Positions 1 through 11,943 are shown, numbered from the stretch's first letter. The stretch: DNA of 64,000 bases from Hyparrhenia diplandra (GCA_015847255.1 JADLZK010005799.1:1-64000), one strand, 5' to 3'. The notes: a model not told the origin generated them from the sequence alone. Made by a program: numbers and translations.

Positions 1-802
1 CAACAACATCGCCCGGCTTCCCGCATCCAGAATTCAAAAACTTCTTCGCACCTCGTATCCCGTCGCGACCCTCGCGCCGCCGGCTGCTGCCCTCCCCAAC
101 CGCGCAGCCCTCCGCGCCGCCCCGGGACTCCCTCCATGCCGCTTCCTCTGCTCTGCCCGCAGCCACCCACAACGCCGCCAGGGCGCCGCCCACAGCGCCC
201 CCCGCCACCGGTCTCTGCGACCGCAGCGCCGCCGCCCGCTCAGTCTCTGAAATCGGCCGGAACCCTAGGGCTCGGCGTAATCAACGGCGAGGAGCGGCCA
301 CATCTACGCCTTCGCCGCTCGCGCAGCTTCGCAGGAGGAGGTGGAGCGCCAGCCCGCCCAGGCCGCCGCGCGCGCAGGAGGAATGGAGGTGCAGCACAAG
401 CTCACGACACGGAAGATCTGTGAACGCGGGCTTCGTCTGCCCTGCGAGACCTCCTTCCCTGCAGAGCGGGTAGCAGCGGCGGCATAGGCGGCGTGGCATC
501 ACGACGGCGGGGGCAGCAAGGCCACGGCGTCGCGGCTCTTCCTCACGTCTCCGGCCGACGGGCGTGGCCAGCAAGGGCAAGGCGGCGCCGGCGCGGCCTC
601 TCCCTGCGGCGAACGGCCCTTCCCGGCCAGAGGAACCTGGTCACCTCGCCACTGCGGGGCATGCTCCACAGCGAGGTCAAGGCGGCGCGGCACTTCGTCA
701 CAAATCCGAACAACGGGCGAGAGCAACACGGCGTCACGGTCACGTTCCTCTACCGGCGGCGCTCGGCCCTCTTCCGCCGCCAACCTTCTCTCCAGTTCGA
801 AT

Positions 803-1172
803 CTCGACCAGGTGCTCGCCTCGCGCAGCCTCGTCTTCCGCAGTCTCTTCTGCGGCCTCGATCCCAACCCACCCTCGTCACCTCCACCTCCTCATCCGAC
901 CGGCGGAGGAGGAGCTCGGACGCCCGAGCTCGTGATCCCCATCAGCTATTCAGCTCCATCCGCTACGAGGTGCTGGTCCTCCTGCTCCAGTTCCTCTACA
1001 GCGGCCAGGCCTCCGTGGACGCCTCCCCTGAAGAGCGGGCCACTCCCTGGCTGCGGTGCACGCGGGTGCTGGTGCATACACGGCGTGGCGCCGCCGTCGA
1101 CCTGCCTGACACCCCTCGCCGCCGCCGCTCGCTCTTTCGGCGTCGAGCAGCTCGCGCCTCGTCCAGGTGGGG
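803..1172 (+). pseudogene. BLADE-ON-PETIOLE/NPR5-like BTB exon fragment
   Basis: Three reading frames in succession match the BTB/POZ part of the BOP/NPR5 transcriptional co-activators, which in plants control lateral organ and leaf-axil patterning with TGA bZIP factors. About 812-880 reads VLASRSLVFRSLFCGLDP. After a frame change 955-1015 reads SIRYEVLVLLLQFLYSGQAS. After another, 1030-1170 reads SGPLPGCGARGCW and then AAAARSFGVEQLA. The match stops at CCAG followed by GTGGGG near 1170, where the family has its single conserved intron. The ankyrin-repeat exon is not present downstream. At least two indels break the frame. The fragment lies inside the proposed Helitron, so it is best read as a captured, non-functional exon. 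The upstream stretch 490-800 is open but I do not recognise it. Confidence 0.6.
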
Positions 1173-2099
1173 AGAACAGATCTTTTTCATGCGTGTGTGT
1201 GTCAGTCGGTCGTCAGTGTGTGTTGGTTTGGGGAGTATTTTCAGAGAAGCCACAGGCAGAGCACTGCAGCGAGGAACAATTGTCCATTTGTTCTCTTGTT
1301 GAAAACTATCAGCTCTTGTTTCCCATCAGGAAAAACTATGCCAATGTTGCTACTAAATTATGATTGAGCACATGTAAATTTTCACCGTTCTATTCAGTCG
1401 TAGTCATCTCTAGCATGAGTCTCAGATATGTCTAGCTGGATTTCCTTAGCTGATTGTGTGGTTGTGTTTTGCAGGTCCTGCTGCTGCCAATTAACGGACC
1501 TAAAAAGTTTTGGTAAGCTTACCTTGCTACTCTGTTGTATATTACTAGATAATTAGCATTCAATCCAGTGGGTCATGATTATTTGAGACATGGTTCTTTA
1601 TTCATGGCTATGGGTGGTGCAGTACAAAGATGAGCAATAGTATTAACTCTATTATCTAAGTGAATAGATGGGATTGGATGTCAGCTGGTTTATTTCTCAT
1701 GATTCCTTGGCTGGTTTATTCTCATGATTCAATATGACTTCAGATAATTTTTGCTATATTCATGATCGGATAGTTTTCTACACTAGAATCATGTGGTATA
1801 AGTAATTGCTATGTGGTTGGCGAGAATAACAAATGCAAACAAGTTAAAACTTAAGGGTATGTGTTGACAGTTCAGGTTGGAGTTGTCCGTCGTATAGCAG
1901 CAGCTCCATGGCGGTCACAACCTGTAGAGTAGTATGGCTCGCCCTCAGCAGCAGGCAAGCACGGTGAGGTGGCCACTTGAGCCGGGGGCGGGAACCGCCC
2001 GACATGGAGGCAGAGGGAGAGCTGCGCTGGCAGCTGGGCCCGGCCAGCGGCTGCCCAAGAGGCCACTTGAGGCCAGCGGCGGAACCGCCGGCGTGCTTT

Positions 2100-2288
2100 T
2101 TATTGCAATAATGTGATGGTCCTTTCACCACAAAAGCGTTGTCTTGCTATGGTTTAAAAACACGGATTTCGATTTGTCTTGCTCAACCTCTTAGCTTAAA
2201 TTTATTGCAATAATGTGATGGTCCTTTCACCCTCTAATTTAAGCTAGAGGTTGAGCAAGACAAATCGAAAATCTGTGTTTAAAACCAT
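2100..2288 (+). repeat. Foldback (inverted repeat) with nested direct repeat
   Basis: The arm 2149-2201 (from ATGGTTTAAAAACACGG to TTAGCTTAAAT) is the near-perfect reverse complement of 2237-2288, giving a stem of about 52 bp and a loop of about 35 bases. The loop side contains a 30-base sequence (TTATTGCAATAATGTGATGG onward, 2202-2231) that also occurs just before the left arm at 2100-2129. RNA from either strand would fold into a long hairpin suited to Dicer-like processing. It could be a degenerate foldback MITE or a duplication-inversion scar. Confidence 0.75.
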
Positions 2289-3541
2289 AACAACTAACAT
2301 TTGGGTCTTTAATTTAATTCAAATAAGATTATAACTCTGACCATGTAGAATTGGAGCAAGGAGGTTTCAGTCATCAGTAGCTTGGCACCATCATTGTTTA
2401 GATCTTTAGTTAGGCCAATTGTAGTTTTGATTGAATGTGAAATGTTACTTTTCGTGCTACAGAGAGCATTCATTTTTGTTTGTTTATCATCCAATGACAG
2501 AATGTTGAGCTACTTGAATAAATTTTTTGTTTTGTGTGTCAATGGGTGTACCAGTCCATGATTTAACAATATTATCAGGGCATTGATGTCGCATGCTCCC
2601 CACAGGAAACTTGTGCTTTTTGCTGACCACCTGCAACTGCAGGTGGCTGTCAGTCCTCATTTTTATCATGGTGTCTAACTATCAATTAAAGTCACAACTA
2701 ATGAGATCAATATTGAGCTGATGATAAATTGTTTTGAGTTCCTGTATAATTCCATTTTGTTGTGTTTACCATTGTTGTCAGGGGGGGGTAAATTGTATGA
2801 AAAGTCTCTTACAAAGTTGAGCCAAGATTTATCTCATTTAACTGTGTCCATTGAAAACCATCTTTCTCTTAATATTGCTTTCAATTGTTGTTACAGGAAA
2901 GAAATTAGAAAGGGTAAAAAATGTTATTTCTAATGAATGATCGATGAAGAACATGCTGCTATGCCACACACTGATAGCACTCCATAGGTATGATTTCCTT
3001 GAGGTATATACCAGCTTGTAGACTAGAAAAATAATTGTACTTTTGTATGCAGGTTGAAAGATACCAAGCTTTCAAGAGATATGTAATAAGAGAATATAAC
3101 AATGGAATTTCCCTAGACGGCAAGATTAGCAGGAAAGATTTAGGGTGTATTGTTCCTTAGCTGAGTCAGACTCAGTGGACTGCCACATGACACAGCGGTG
3201 GGTGTTGTTCCTTACTGAATTCTGCTACTTGGACACTCCGGCTTTGTTTGAGTTTTTACTAAGTAAAATAAAATAGAGTTATGGGAAGCATTGATAAACT
3301 GGTTGGAGCTGCATGAAGACACTGGGATTAAGCTGTGCTTAAACAAGATGGGGCATTTTTGGTGTTTCAGTTACTCATGCATGTCTCGAGTTAGAAACCG
3401 TGGTGTACAGAAAGACATTTTTTCTTTGCACACCATGTAATAGCTGAGGCCGCAGGAGGAAAATTACATAGAATTCCTGCTGCTTCGACACTCGGTTGTG
3501 TTAATTTTGAAACCCGTTGCAACGCACGGGCATTTACCTAG

Positions 3542-4135
3542 TAGCTTTGATATTGTTTAAAATTTTGCAATCCTTGAACTCTACAGTTTCGGTATGAAGG
3601 CTTCCTTGATCCTGATTTACACAGAAAAAAGTACTACTATGATTTTATTTCTACAACAGAGTCTATCACACTATCGTTTTATGGCCATGAACCCGACAAT
3701 TATATGATTACCTAAAGGCTGTGTTGGTTCGCCCGGGTTGGTGTGGGTTGAGTACTTGGGTTCGACCGTGTTTGGATGAAAAGTGAAGGGGTTGGGTTCA
3801 ACCTCCGAGTCATAGGAATATGCTCTCAGATGCGGGTCGGCGGGAACTCGAAAGCAGCCCGGACCAGCGAACCGCATCGGCGCCGTCTGCTCGTGGTGTG
3901 GGCGACCTTGAGGCCAGGCCAGCGGGGTGAAGGCGCGGGACCACGCGAACCGCATCGGCGCCGTCTGCTTTCCGTGGTCGCGAACCGGCCCCAGGTGAGA
4001 ACCAGCGGCTTGAGGTGGGTAGTGGCCCGGGCACCCGCTTCGCCATACCGCCGCGCGTCCGTGCGCCGCTCGCCTGCGCCTTAAATCCCAGCGCCCGGCG
4101 CGGCAACCACCCCTGCCATCAACGCAATCAAGTAC
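3542..4135. other. G+C-rich unassigned segment with a 25-bp direct repeat
   Basis: GCGAACCGCATCGGCGCCGTCTGCT occurs at 3867-3891 and again at 3945-3969, 78 bp apart, inside a G+C-rich patch. Open frames run on both strands but no protein similarity is apparent, and the frames look like a by-product of composition. The left edge (GGCTGTGTTGGTTCGCC, about 3717) resembles a transposon end, but I could not find a partner. Confidence 0.4.
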
Positions 4136-6078
4136 TTTCGATGTGAGTTTTCTTCAGATACTCTGGCAGATATGTCACTATATAGCTTGCTTCATACTAT
4201 TCTATGCAGGATAATAATTTGCATGTTATCAAAACAGAGCTCACTAAACCAGTTTGGATGTTAAATTGCAGGGACCTGTATGGCTCATATAGCATTGAAA
4301 GCCTGAGGAAGTGATCTCAGGTGCTTGATTGTGGATATACATCATTTTCTTAACAGCTCGTGAAGTTTCTTAACAGCTCATTGAAGGGTTTGACATAGTA
4401 TCACATATGTTAACACGCACAAATTGAATCATCACCAAAAGAGGGATATTACCTTCTGTTCATGTTGGAAACAATCAGCAGCGCATTTGTTTCCATTATA
4501 TGCCATGTCAAATCAAAGGCATGGCCCTGAAATCTTTGTGGTCAAGTCGAATCAGCACTTTGACAACGTTTGCTGGATGCCTGGATTACTGTTACATAAA
4601 TTCCCCATTTGCTGAACTTCATTTTCTTATTCTGAGATGAACCCTATTTACCGTGAACTTAATATATCTTATCCTTTGGTGTGTGTTCAAGAGATGCCTA
4701 GAACTCATCTGAAGCATTACTGTTACGAGGCACTTTTGGCAAAACGTTTGCATGTGCCGAATGTAGTCATTAGCTGCAACTGCTTTTTCAGTTCAGTCAT
4801 GGATTGTGCCTACTTGCTAGAGCTATCACAGAACACTTATCACGCTACTAAACAGTTCGCCTGAATTAAAGCTCTCATATATATGCCTGAAGCCAAAAAC
4901 AGCCTCGATACCTCAGCAATGCCTAAGATTTTTAAGAAAAGTGTGATACTAGTGTGCAATAGGAGAGTCAGGCACCGCCGTACGAACACATGAAGCATGA
5001 TAGTCACTTCTCATACTTGTTTCTCATGCTTTGTATTGTAGAAAGAAATCGCTGGACTTGCCTTTGTACTGTGGCCGATTGTCTCGTAGATGTTCCCTTC
5101 AGCTGTGGTATCTGCACACAGAGATCAAAGAGGGTGAAAACCAGAAAAGGAGAGCAAAGTAGTAATTCTCATATCTGTTGTTGGTGCCTCACTTGAAAGT
5201 TTCTTTTTTTAAAAAAAATATATAAGTACTGAATAATTCAAGCAACAAAGTAATGAAAAGAACTCACTATTGCTTTTTTGGTATTCACTCATTCTGAAAT
5301 CTCTGGTGACGTAGAATGCGATGAGACTGCAAAAAGGGGATAATGAGCAGATGTAAAGGGATTGAATGCAAAGCGACATTTTTTAATCTACCAGCGATGA
5401 CAGTATGGCAGAGCTAATTCTAAGTCTGTTTTGTACCCATAAGATCAGGAACGAAAAAGGACCCCCTTTTTAAAAAAAGTTCTTATGGCACAGGATTCTG
5501 TTCTAAACATGGTTCTTTTTGAAAAAAATGTAAACCGATTCACGTCGGTTTTTATTATATACCTATTGGTATAAGACTTAACAATTGTCATTTTAAAAAT
5601 GTTCTAGATTGAATTAGGATCTTATCAAAATAAGAATTTAGCTTAGGAACTAGTAATGTTCATACAAATCAAAATGCATGAAAGATGGAACCTTATCTAA
5701 AAAAATCTTTAAAAGACATAGCTGACGACAGAGCATGTCATGTGCATTTCAAACCAACTAAGAAACAAAAATCTCTGATTGCACATGGCTCCATATGCTA
5801 ACCTGAGATACGCTTGTGATGCAAGCATATACAGGAGAGAAACTTGGTAGCACGAAGGTCTCCCTAAACCAGTAACCCCAGGAAATTCAAGCCTTCTTCT
5901 TACAGTTAGGTTTACATTTCGAGCTGCAAAACACAAAATCAGAACAAGCAAAATTTATCGACATACATATATCAGCTTTGGGCTCTCTTTTCATAATCCC
6001 ATACCTGTTATTTGAAGAGACAAGCATAGACTGTGATACCAGATAAAACACATAACAGTCTCAACTCTCAAGCAATAC

Positions 6079-6131
6079 AGATATTTAAAGTAGTCTCAAA
6101 AAAAAAAAAAAAAAGATATTTGAAGTAGTCT
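6079..6131 (+). mobile_element. Poly(A)-only retroposition scar
   Basis: An 18-base sequence, AGATATTTAAAGTAGTCT (6079-6096), recurs as AGATATTTGAAGTAGTCT (6114-6131). Between the copies is one C and about 17 A residues. This is the structure of a target-primed insertion that kept nothing but its poly(A) tail. Simple slippage would not explain an 18-bp flanking duplication. Confidence 0.65.
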
Positions 6132-7704
6132 GAAAGGCAAGGCATGGAGAAAAACTGTGAACCTTAATAAAAATAGACCCACATGATGAAAGAGCAATAC
6201 TGATTCAGACCAACTGCATACAAAGCAAATCTTTTTTGTAGGCACAGATGGCGAACAAACAACAAACAATGCTATTTAAGTAATAAAAGTATATGCTTTT
6301 AAATAAAGGCTGTTGTGGTCTTGTAAAACCAGTTACATGTTTCTGGCAGCCTAAAGAGGTAAGCTATACTAATCTGATGACCCATTTATATGTTTTAAAG
6401 ACCTTGACAACTCACTATGGCTTTTTTATCATACAATCATCACAAATCATATCCAGCAGAAGCTGCCACAAAGTAATAGAAAGTATTAAAACAAGCAAAA
6501 CATTGCCAGATATTCTTGATTCTAATACCTGTGTGGATAAGCTTACAATTCATTCCACTAACAAGAAAAGGTGCACTGTATGCTTACTTTGGTAAAGGTG
6601 TAAACATATATCAAATTTAACAGACTGTAGATCTTACTGTGTATAAGTTAAAAGGTCGGGTGACTGTTTGCTAACCATCTACCTTTTATCAAGAACATAG
6701 ACTCATAGAGTGAAGATAGATGATCACTTGCTTGAAGACCCTTCAGTTGCATCCCTGCAACAGTTCTGTAAAACACACCTGAGCATACAAGAAATGAAAG
6801 GTCGTGAGTTATTTCTTCCCTTGCCATTTGCCAGAAAAAAGGCAACTGGTTACAATGTGAGAAAAGAAATTAACAGTGTGGGCTACTTCACATAGGTATA
6901 ATTTAGTGAGAAGGAGCGGGGGTAGGATCTAAATTTTTTTTTCCTCCATTGCAAATGCCAAAAGACAGCAGTTTCTTCAAACAGCTCCAGAAATGAAAAG
7001 GCAGAAATACATAGAATTCTAAATTGAGAATTGAGTATTGTGTTACTCGAGGCAACAAATAAAAAAGGCAGGAATTTTGGAATTGGAATATGAGAATTAG
7101 CACTGTGTGTCCTAAAAGGCATGGCTGCTATTCATTAGGTGGAACAGGTGTATGCAAGTAGGCATATACATCTCAATTTTCAACTTCATTGTACTGTTAT
7201 GGAAAACAATTGGTTAAAAGGCCAATCACTCAATGTATGTGCTACTCAAACATGGATAGCATTTTTCAGTTATGTCAACACTAACGACTGCAGCGGTTGT
7301 TAAACATCACTCCTTTCGGTAGACTATATGAAAAAAACTAATAACACACAAAAATAGGTGAGTTTTAACTGAAAAGAGGTATTACCTACCAACCAACTAT
7401 ATTCAGGTTTGACAAGCTCAAAATCAACCTCAATACAAAAAAAGGAATGCATGCAACCATTCACACACACGAATAAGCTAAACATGTGTGCTATACATAT
7501 ATATAAGCGGAGAATGATGAGCAAATTTGTTTATTGGTACAGGAAAGGTTACTGATAAAAATATTTTTAGAAAAATAAGAAGCTTACATGGTCTGTACCT
7601 AGGACAATGATTTTTTGAAGGGTTTTAAAAGGCTCTATAAGTAAGGCTTATCTAATAGTTTATTAGTTAGTGAAATGTAAAGGAATCAGAGACTGTTTTG
7701 AGGT

Positions 7705-7766
7705 AGAATGGCACTTTTTTTTTGGGGTGGGTGTGGCACCTGATTTCATTGATCAGAATGGCACTT
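7705..7766 (-). mobile_element. Extremely 5'-truncated retroposon with 12-bp target duplication
   Basis: AGAATGGCACTT occurs at 7705-7716 and 7755-7766. The 38 bp between are, on the minus strand, a short 3' tail (ATCAATGAAATCAGGTGCC, then CACCC) followed by poly(A), seen as poly(T) on the plus strand. It is a heavily truncated LINE or SINE end inserted in minus orientation. Confidence 0.6.
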
Positions 7767-7874
7767 CACCATCAGTTATCGGGCAGCTGTTGACTACAAC
7801 CAATCAAAGTGGCATCAGTATCTGTAGGAGCATGTGCGCATATATTTGGACTACATTTTACTGTTACCAAATAG

Positions 7875-7935
7875 AACCCCAGGAACTCGAACTCAGGCCT
7901 TAACCACGCCCGTAACCACGCCACACTACAAGGGC
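7875..7935 (-). repeat. Possible tRNA-derived SINE fragment
   Basis: On the minus strand this reads TAGTGTGGCGTGGTTACGG and, about 25 bases on, GAGTTCGAGTTCCTGG, resembling the A and B boxes of a tRNA-type RNA polymerase III promoter. The box spacing is shorter than usual, and no tail or target duplication was found for this segment. It may be the head of an older SINE. Confidence 0.3.
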
Positions 7936-8693
7936 ATAGAAAAGAGATAGGAATTAGGAACATTTGATAGTGCTTTTTTAACCAAAAAGGATTAAATCCC
8001 ACGCTTATGCCATCAGCAGGCACGGAGGTACTATTTTAGTCTTGTGTGTCATAGAAGAATGATCCAATTGGAACAACCAAGCTGAGAGGATGGGGAAGAA
8101 TCAAGAAAAGAGGAAGAAGCGATACCTGAATTTGTGTTTGACAGAGAAAGGCTTAAAAAGACATAGTCTAGAAGGTTGGATAAGCTGTTGGAAAATGAAG
8201 TGACCAGTGAAGACATCTCATCATGGCATGGTATTAGGAACAGTCTGCATCAAGCATCAGTGTATCAATGTCAACCATTGACTCATCCTGTAGACTTTAC
8301 AAATGTAAGCCATGGCAATAAATTTGCAACAATTCAGGGCAAAGTTCAGTTTATTACCTGGGCATAAACTTTCTTGAATTCCTCCGTTTTTCAAGGTTCA
8401 ACCACATAAGAAAACTGTCAATATAACGATATCAGATAAAAAAAAACACCATCCATCCATACCAGGACCCAGGTTGTCTCTTGCATTATTAGAATTAAAC
8501 AAACTTACCGATTCAGTTAAACCTATACTAAATCAAAATCGGTGTTTCATATTAATATATATTTTCAACTGCCAAAATGTTACTTTAGCAGACAACTATA
8601 ATGCTTGCAGTTTTGAGAGGTAGATATCCAATTGTTGTGCTTAAGCAGCATGGAGGAAGACAGATCAAATATGTAAAAAGAAACGATCCACAT

Positions 8694-8831
8694 TGTAAAG
8701 GATTGGAAAAACACTCCTTCCTTCAATAGAGGAGGGCCCTTCCATATATATAGACAAGTTAGTGTACAAGTACAACTTGAGTACAAGAAGATGATACACA
8801 TCTCTAGAAGATGATACATATCTCTAATACC
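8694..8831 (-). repeat. 3' LTR of the minus-strand Copia element
   Basis: It matches the partner at 13842-13979 with about three differences, two of them single-base indels. It contains a tandem 20-mer (AGAAGATGATACACATCTCT and a one-base variant). The inner end reads AATACCGC where the partner has AATACA, so the boundary is uncertain by about ten bases. Confidence 0.88.
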
Positions 8832-8889
8832 GCTAAATACAGAGGGGAGGGAACTCGACGCAGAGACTGGACCTAAAAGTCCCAGTGAA

Positions 8890-9190
8890 CAACTGTAGAG
8901 GCAATCCTTAGTCATAATGTCCATGTCCTGATGAACCGAGGGAACATGGAGTACTCGAGCTGGCCCAAAGCCACCTTCTACGAACAAAATGGATATCAAT
9001 CTCAATATGTTTGGTGCGACGATGATGAACGGATTGGCGGTCATATAAATCGCGACTGACATTGTCGCCAAAGACAACACGCCCGAAGGGATGGAGATCT
9101 GGCCCCGGTAATTGTGCGAGCCCGGCAACATAAAGAACGCATAGCAACAGCTTCGGTACTCATACTCGCAGCGGACCGGTGACACGTAAT
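8890..9190 (-). pseudogene. Copia RNase H fragment
   Basis: The minus-strand reading shows GDNVSRDLYDRQSVHHRRTK followed by HIEIDIHFVR and, in another frame, RVLHVPSV. These correspond to the end of Copia RNase H, where the DN and HIDI-FHFVRE blocks lie. The domain would degrade the RNA strand during reverse transcription. At least two frame changes occur, so no intact domain remains. Confidence 0.75.
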
Positions 9191-9689
9191 TCTGCCGTTT
9201 TGAAGACCAAGATGTCGTCGTCGCTTAGGAAGGCCAGAGGCCTGAAGTAGAACGCCGGTAACTGGACATCAGTGATCGGCATCGAATATGCCGTGATAGA
9301 AGACACGCCGCCAATCGAGGTGGAGACTACGTCGAGGGTTTCGACATATAGCGAAAAATACGCTTGATCGAAAGCAAGATCACGGCTCCGTGGGTCGTAG
9401 CATGAAGAGGCGGAACTTGTTGAGCAGCGGTAAGCCGTCCTGGCGAGTACGCGGAGATCCTAAGGCGCCACGGCAAGACTCCGATGATTCGAAGGGTTAG
9501 CAGTCGAACTCCATCGCTGGCGGAACAACTTGGACTTGGAATCAACGGCAGTCGCCGGGATGGCACTTTTCAGACCATCTTGCCGCTCCAGCTGAAAAGA
9601 AAGGTCGAGCGGCATATTGTCGGAGCGACAAGTAGAGGTCGACGAAGACCGAAAGTGCGAGAGATGCCGCGGAAGTGGTGAAGAGTGCC

Positions 9690-10342
9690 AAAGGTGCGTC
9701 ATGGCAAACTTCGAGCGGTGAGCGAAGCGATGATGCGCCTCGGGAGATCCAAAGAGGATAGCCGTGAGGATGATGTGCGCCGAGCGTAGAGTAGCAAGTA
9801 TGCCATCTCCACTCCATCTTTGAAGATGAGCGAGAGAAGCATCGGACTCGCCCGCAGCGTGAATCGCGTGCTTTGCACGATAGGTGGCAAATCGCTGATG
9901 CCACGCTCGAGGAGCCCGCTGAGGCCATAAAGTGACTTACGCAATGCAGACGGACATAGTCGGTGTAGGCGGGTCGGTTGAAACACCAGCGCCGATGTGC
10001 ATGAGATTCGCTCTCCTCAAGGTCACCATGAAGAAAAGCATTCTTCACATCGAAAGTGATGAATCGGCCGAGCGCGAGGCGAAATACTAAGGCGACAGAT
10101 CGAATGGTGGCGGGCTGACGACCGGACGAAGGTCTCATCATAGTCGACACCATGTCGCTGGCGGGAGAAGCTCGCGGACAACCCGGTGAGCTTTTGTGAC
10201 ATGCAAAGGGACCCATCCGCATGATATTTGTGCTTGAAGAGCCGCACTTGCTGTCACAATGTTGGCACGGTGGTCGAGAACTAGGACTTACGTGTGTATT
10301 GTTGAGAAGAGCCCGATACTCATCCGCCATCGCAGCCGCCAA
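9690..10342 (-). pseudogene. Copia reverse transcriptase fragments
   Basis: The minus strand begins with MADEYRALLNN, as in Copia reverse transcriptase openings, then HKYHADGSL and RQRHGVDYDETF in a second frame. FDVKNAFLHGDLEE follows at about 10054-10013, which contains the first catalytic aspartate region. Further on are KSLYGL and GVEMAYLLLY, just where the YVDD catalytic box should come, but the box itself is not readable. Frames change repeatedly. The enzyme would copy element RNA into DNA in cytoplasmic particles; this copy cannot. Confidence 0.85.
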
Positions 10343-11269
10343 TTGGGATCAGCCAACGCTGCGCGATAATTAGGGGCATGGAGAGGTGGATGTTGCAAAC
10401 AAGCCTTTAGCTAGATTGGCGATGGGGACGGCGCTGTCACGTCGGCGTGTCATCATGCTCAGCGAGCGAGGGTTGGCGGTCGCGAGGCCCCCGTGATAGG
10501 CGAGGAGAAGTGCGGTACGCAGCTCGTCCTCAGTAGCCACCGTGCGTGATAGCCGATACGGGCCGAGGTGCGTGCACGGACTTTGAGAGTAGCGGAGGCC
10601 TGCTAGCAATAGTCGGACGCCGAGGCCCTCAGGCGGGTGGTGCCGCAGTGGTCGAGGAGGAGCCAGCGCAGTGGTTGTACTAGCGCAATCGAAGAAGTAG
10701 AGCGCTTAAACCGCTCTAGTGGGCCGGTTGAGCCAGCGAGCACCGAGGATGAAGAGTGATGAAGAGGCGACCCGGCGCCGAAACATGCGATCAGTCTTGG
10801 TTACGGTTCGCAGAGGGGCAGACCGATAGGTGAGGCCAAACCGGTGAGTCCCGCTGGGAGGTGCATGGGGAGGACTAGGTGGTCGCCAGGAGGACCGCTC
10901 GGTACCAGTAGGGGAGATCGAGAGGATAGACATGATGATAGCCGGATCATCATGGTGGGCCATCGGCCGCCAACCTCTAGAAATCGTGAGGGAGAAACAA
11001 CGGAGGTAACATCCCCTCAAAAAGAAAAATCGCGAAGCCGCGACAAAACGGAGTGGGCGAAGGGAAAAGTTGACTCTATCAAAGACCATGGCGGATATAA
11101 CGACGCTACCGAAAGTAGAAATGTCAAGACAACGAGCACTTGGGGGAGGTGGATAAACCAATAAAGACATTGTATGCGGTTTTGCAGGTGCAAGTTTGTG
11201 GGGACGCGGAATCGATTGGGATAACAGAGGGGCCGCCAAACACACTAAGCCGGAATAATCCCGCATGCT

Positions 11270-11744
11270 TATAGCAGGAGTTGGTATGGGATTTGTGACC
11301 GACGGAGGAGGAAAGGGCTTCTGGTTCAACAAGAAAGTTGTCAGAGTCGCAGCCGCTTTCGCCCCCAAAGAAGAGGGAGGTACGGAAGCATGGATCAGCA
11401 AAGCAGCGATGGTGTTATTGATAGTGCGAAGCATAAGCCAGCTTTACCATTTTGTGGAGAGGTAAGAAGGATAAGCTGGCAGGGATACCGTGACTGGATA
11501 GGAAGGTAGACATGGCATGGTTGACAAAATTCCGTGCCATTGTCACCGAAAAGCACTTAGGTACACAACCAAAATTGAGTCTGAACGAGGGGCAATATAA
11601 TCCACAAATGACCATATACTTCGATTGACGGAGCGGAAAGGTCCGACAATAATGAGTGAAATCATCAAGCATGACCGGATAGTATTCATAACCCCGGCTA
11701 GGAACGAGGGATGTCCGGATTATCATCACAATGCACAAGAACAA
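11270..11744 (-). pseudogene. Copia integrase core fragments
   Basis: On the minus strand YYPVMLDDFTHYCRTFPLRQ matches the strand that carries the first DDE-region aspartates, and FVNHAMSTFLSSHGI matches the segment after the second aspartate. TFLLNQKPFP and PHKLAPAKPH further along correspond to the distal core. The stretch is in several frames. Integrase inserts the DNA copy into the genome, and this copy is inactive. Confidence 0.8.
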
Positions 11745-11886
11745 ACGGTTCCTCGAATGTAGTGGAAAACAGATCTAGCAAAGAGGCGGTAAGCGTGTGC
11801 CGCCGGGCAAGCATGACACAATGAGGCGTCCGCTTTATTACACTTGATAATCGACATGTTTCTAAGAGAAGTGATGACGGAGTTCC

Positions 11887-11943
11887 GGACGGATGACCAA
11901 GACGGTGATGCCATAAGGTGGGCGCGGATGGCGCAGGACGCAA
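11887..11943 (-). pseudogene. Copia GAG-pre-integrase zinc-binding segment
   Basis: The minus-strand frame reads LWHHRLGHPS, the histidine pair of the HHCC zinc-binding domain that precedes Copia integrase. The paired cysteines downstream are not in the same frame. Confidence 0.75.

Larger units (their letters stand above)
1..3541 (+). mobile_element. Helitron, 3' portion (5' end outside the window)
   Basis: The right end has the three marks of a plant Helitron terminus: a short G+C-rich hairpin (CCCGTTGCAACGCACGGG, 3513-3530), a gap of about ten bases, then CTAG at 3538-3541 followed by T. This hairpin is a very common grass Helitron end. Helitrons transpose by a rolling-circle mechanism, make no target duplication and often carry host gene fragments. 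That fits the contents: a broken BTB-type exon at about 803-1172, a G+C-rich leader and a foldback. No RepHel coding sequence is visible, so it would be non-autonomous. The 5' TC end was not found and probably lies upstream; the left limit is therefore only the window edge. Confidence 0.55.
4136..8693. other. A+T-rich region without a recognisable gene
   Basis: Short frames are scattered on both strands with no domain or family match, and composition resembles introns or intergenic DNA. The supportable contents are two retroposon scars (6079-6131 and 7705-7766), a tRNA-like segment (about 7875-7935) and short homopolymer runs. The last base lies next to the minus-strand Copia insertion. Confidence 0.5.

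Noticed and set aside
493..1302. A 269-codon plus-strand frame as a full-length gene
   Set aside because: The recognisable BTB similarity hops between this frame and another, so the frame is only partly the ancestral one; length reflects high G+C.
7875..7935. A complete tRNA gene on the minus strand
   Set aside because: Only box-like words are present; the spacing is too short and no acceptor stem can be formed.
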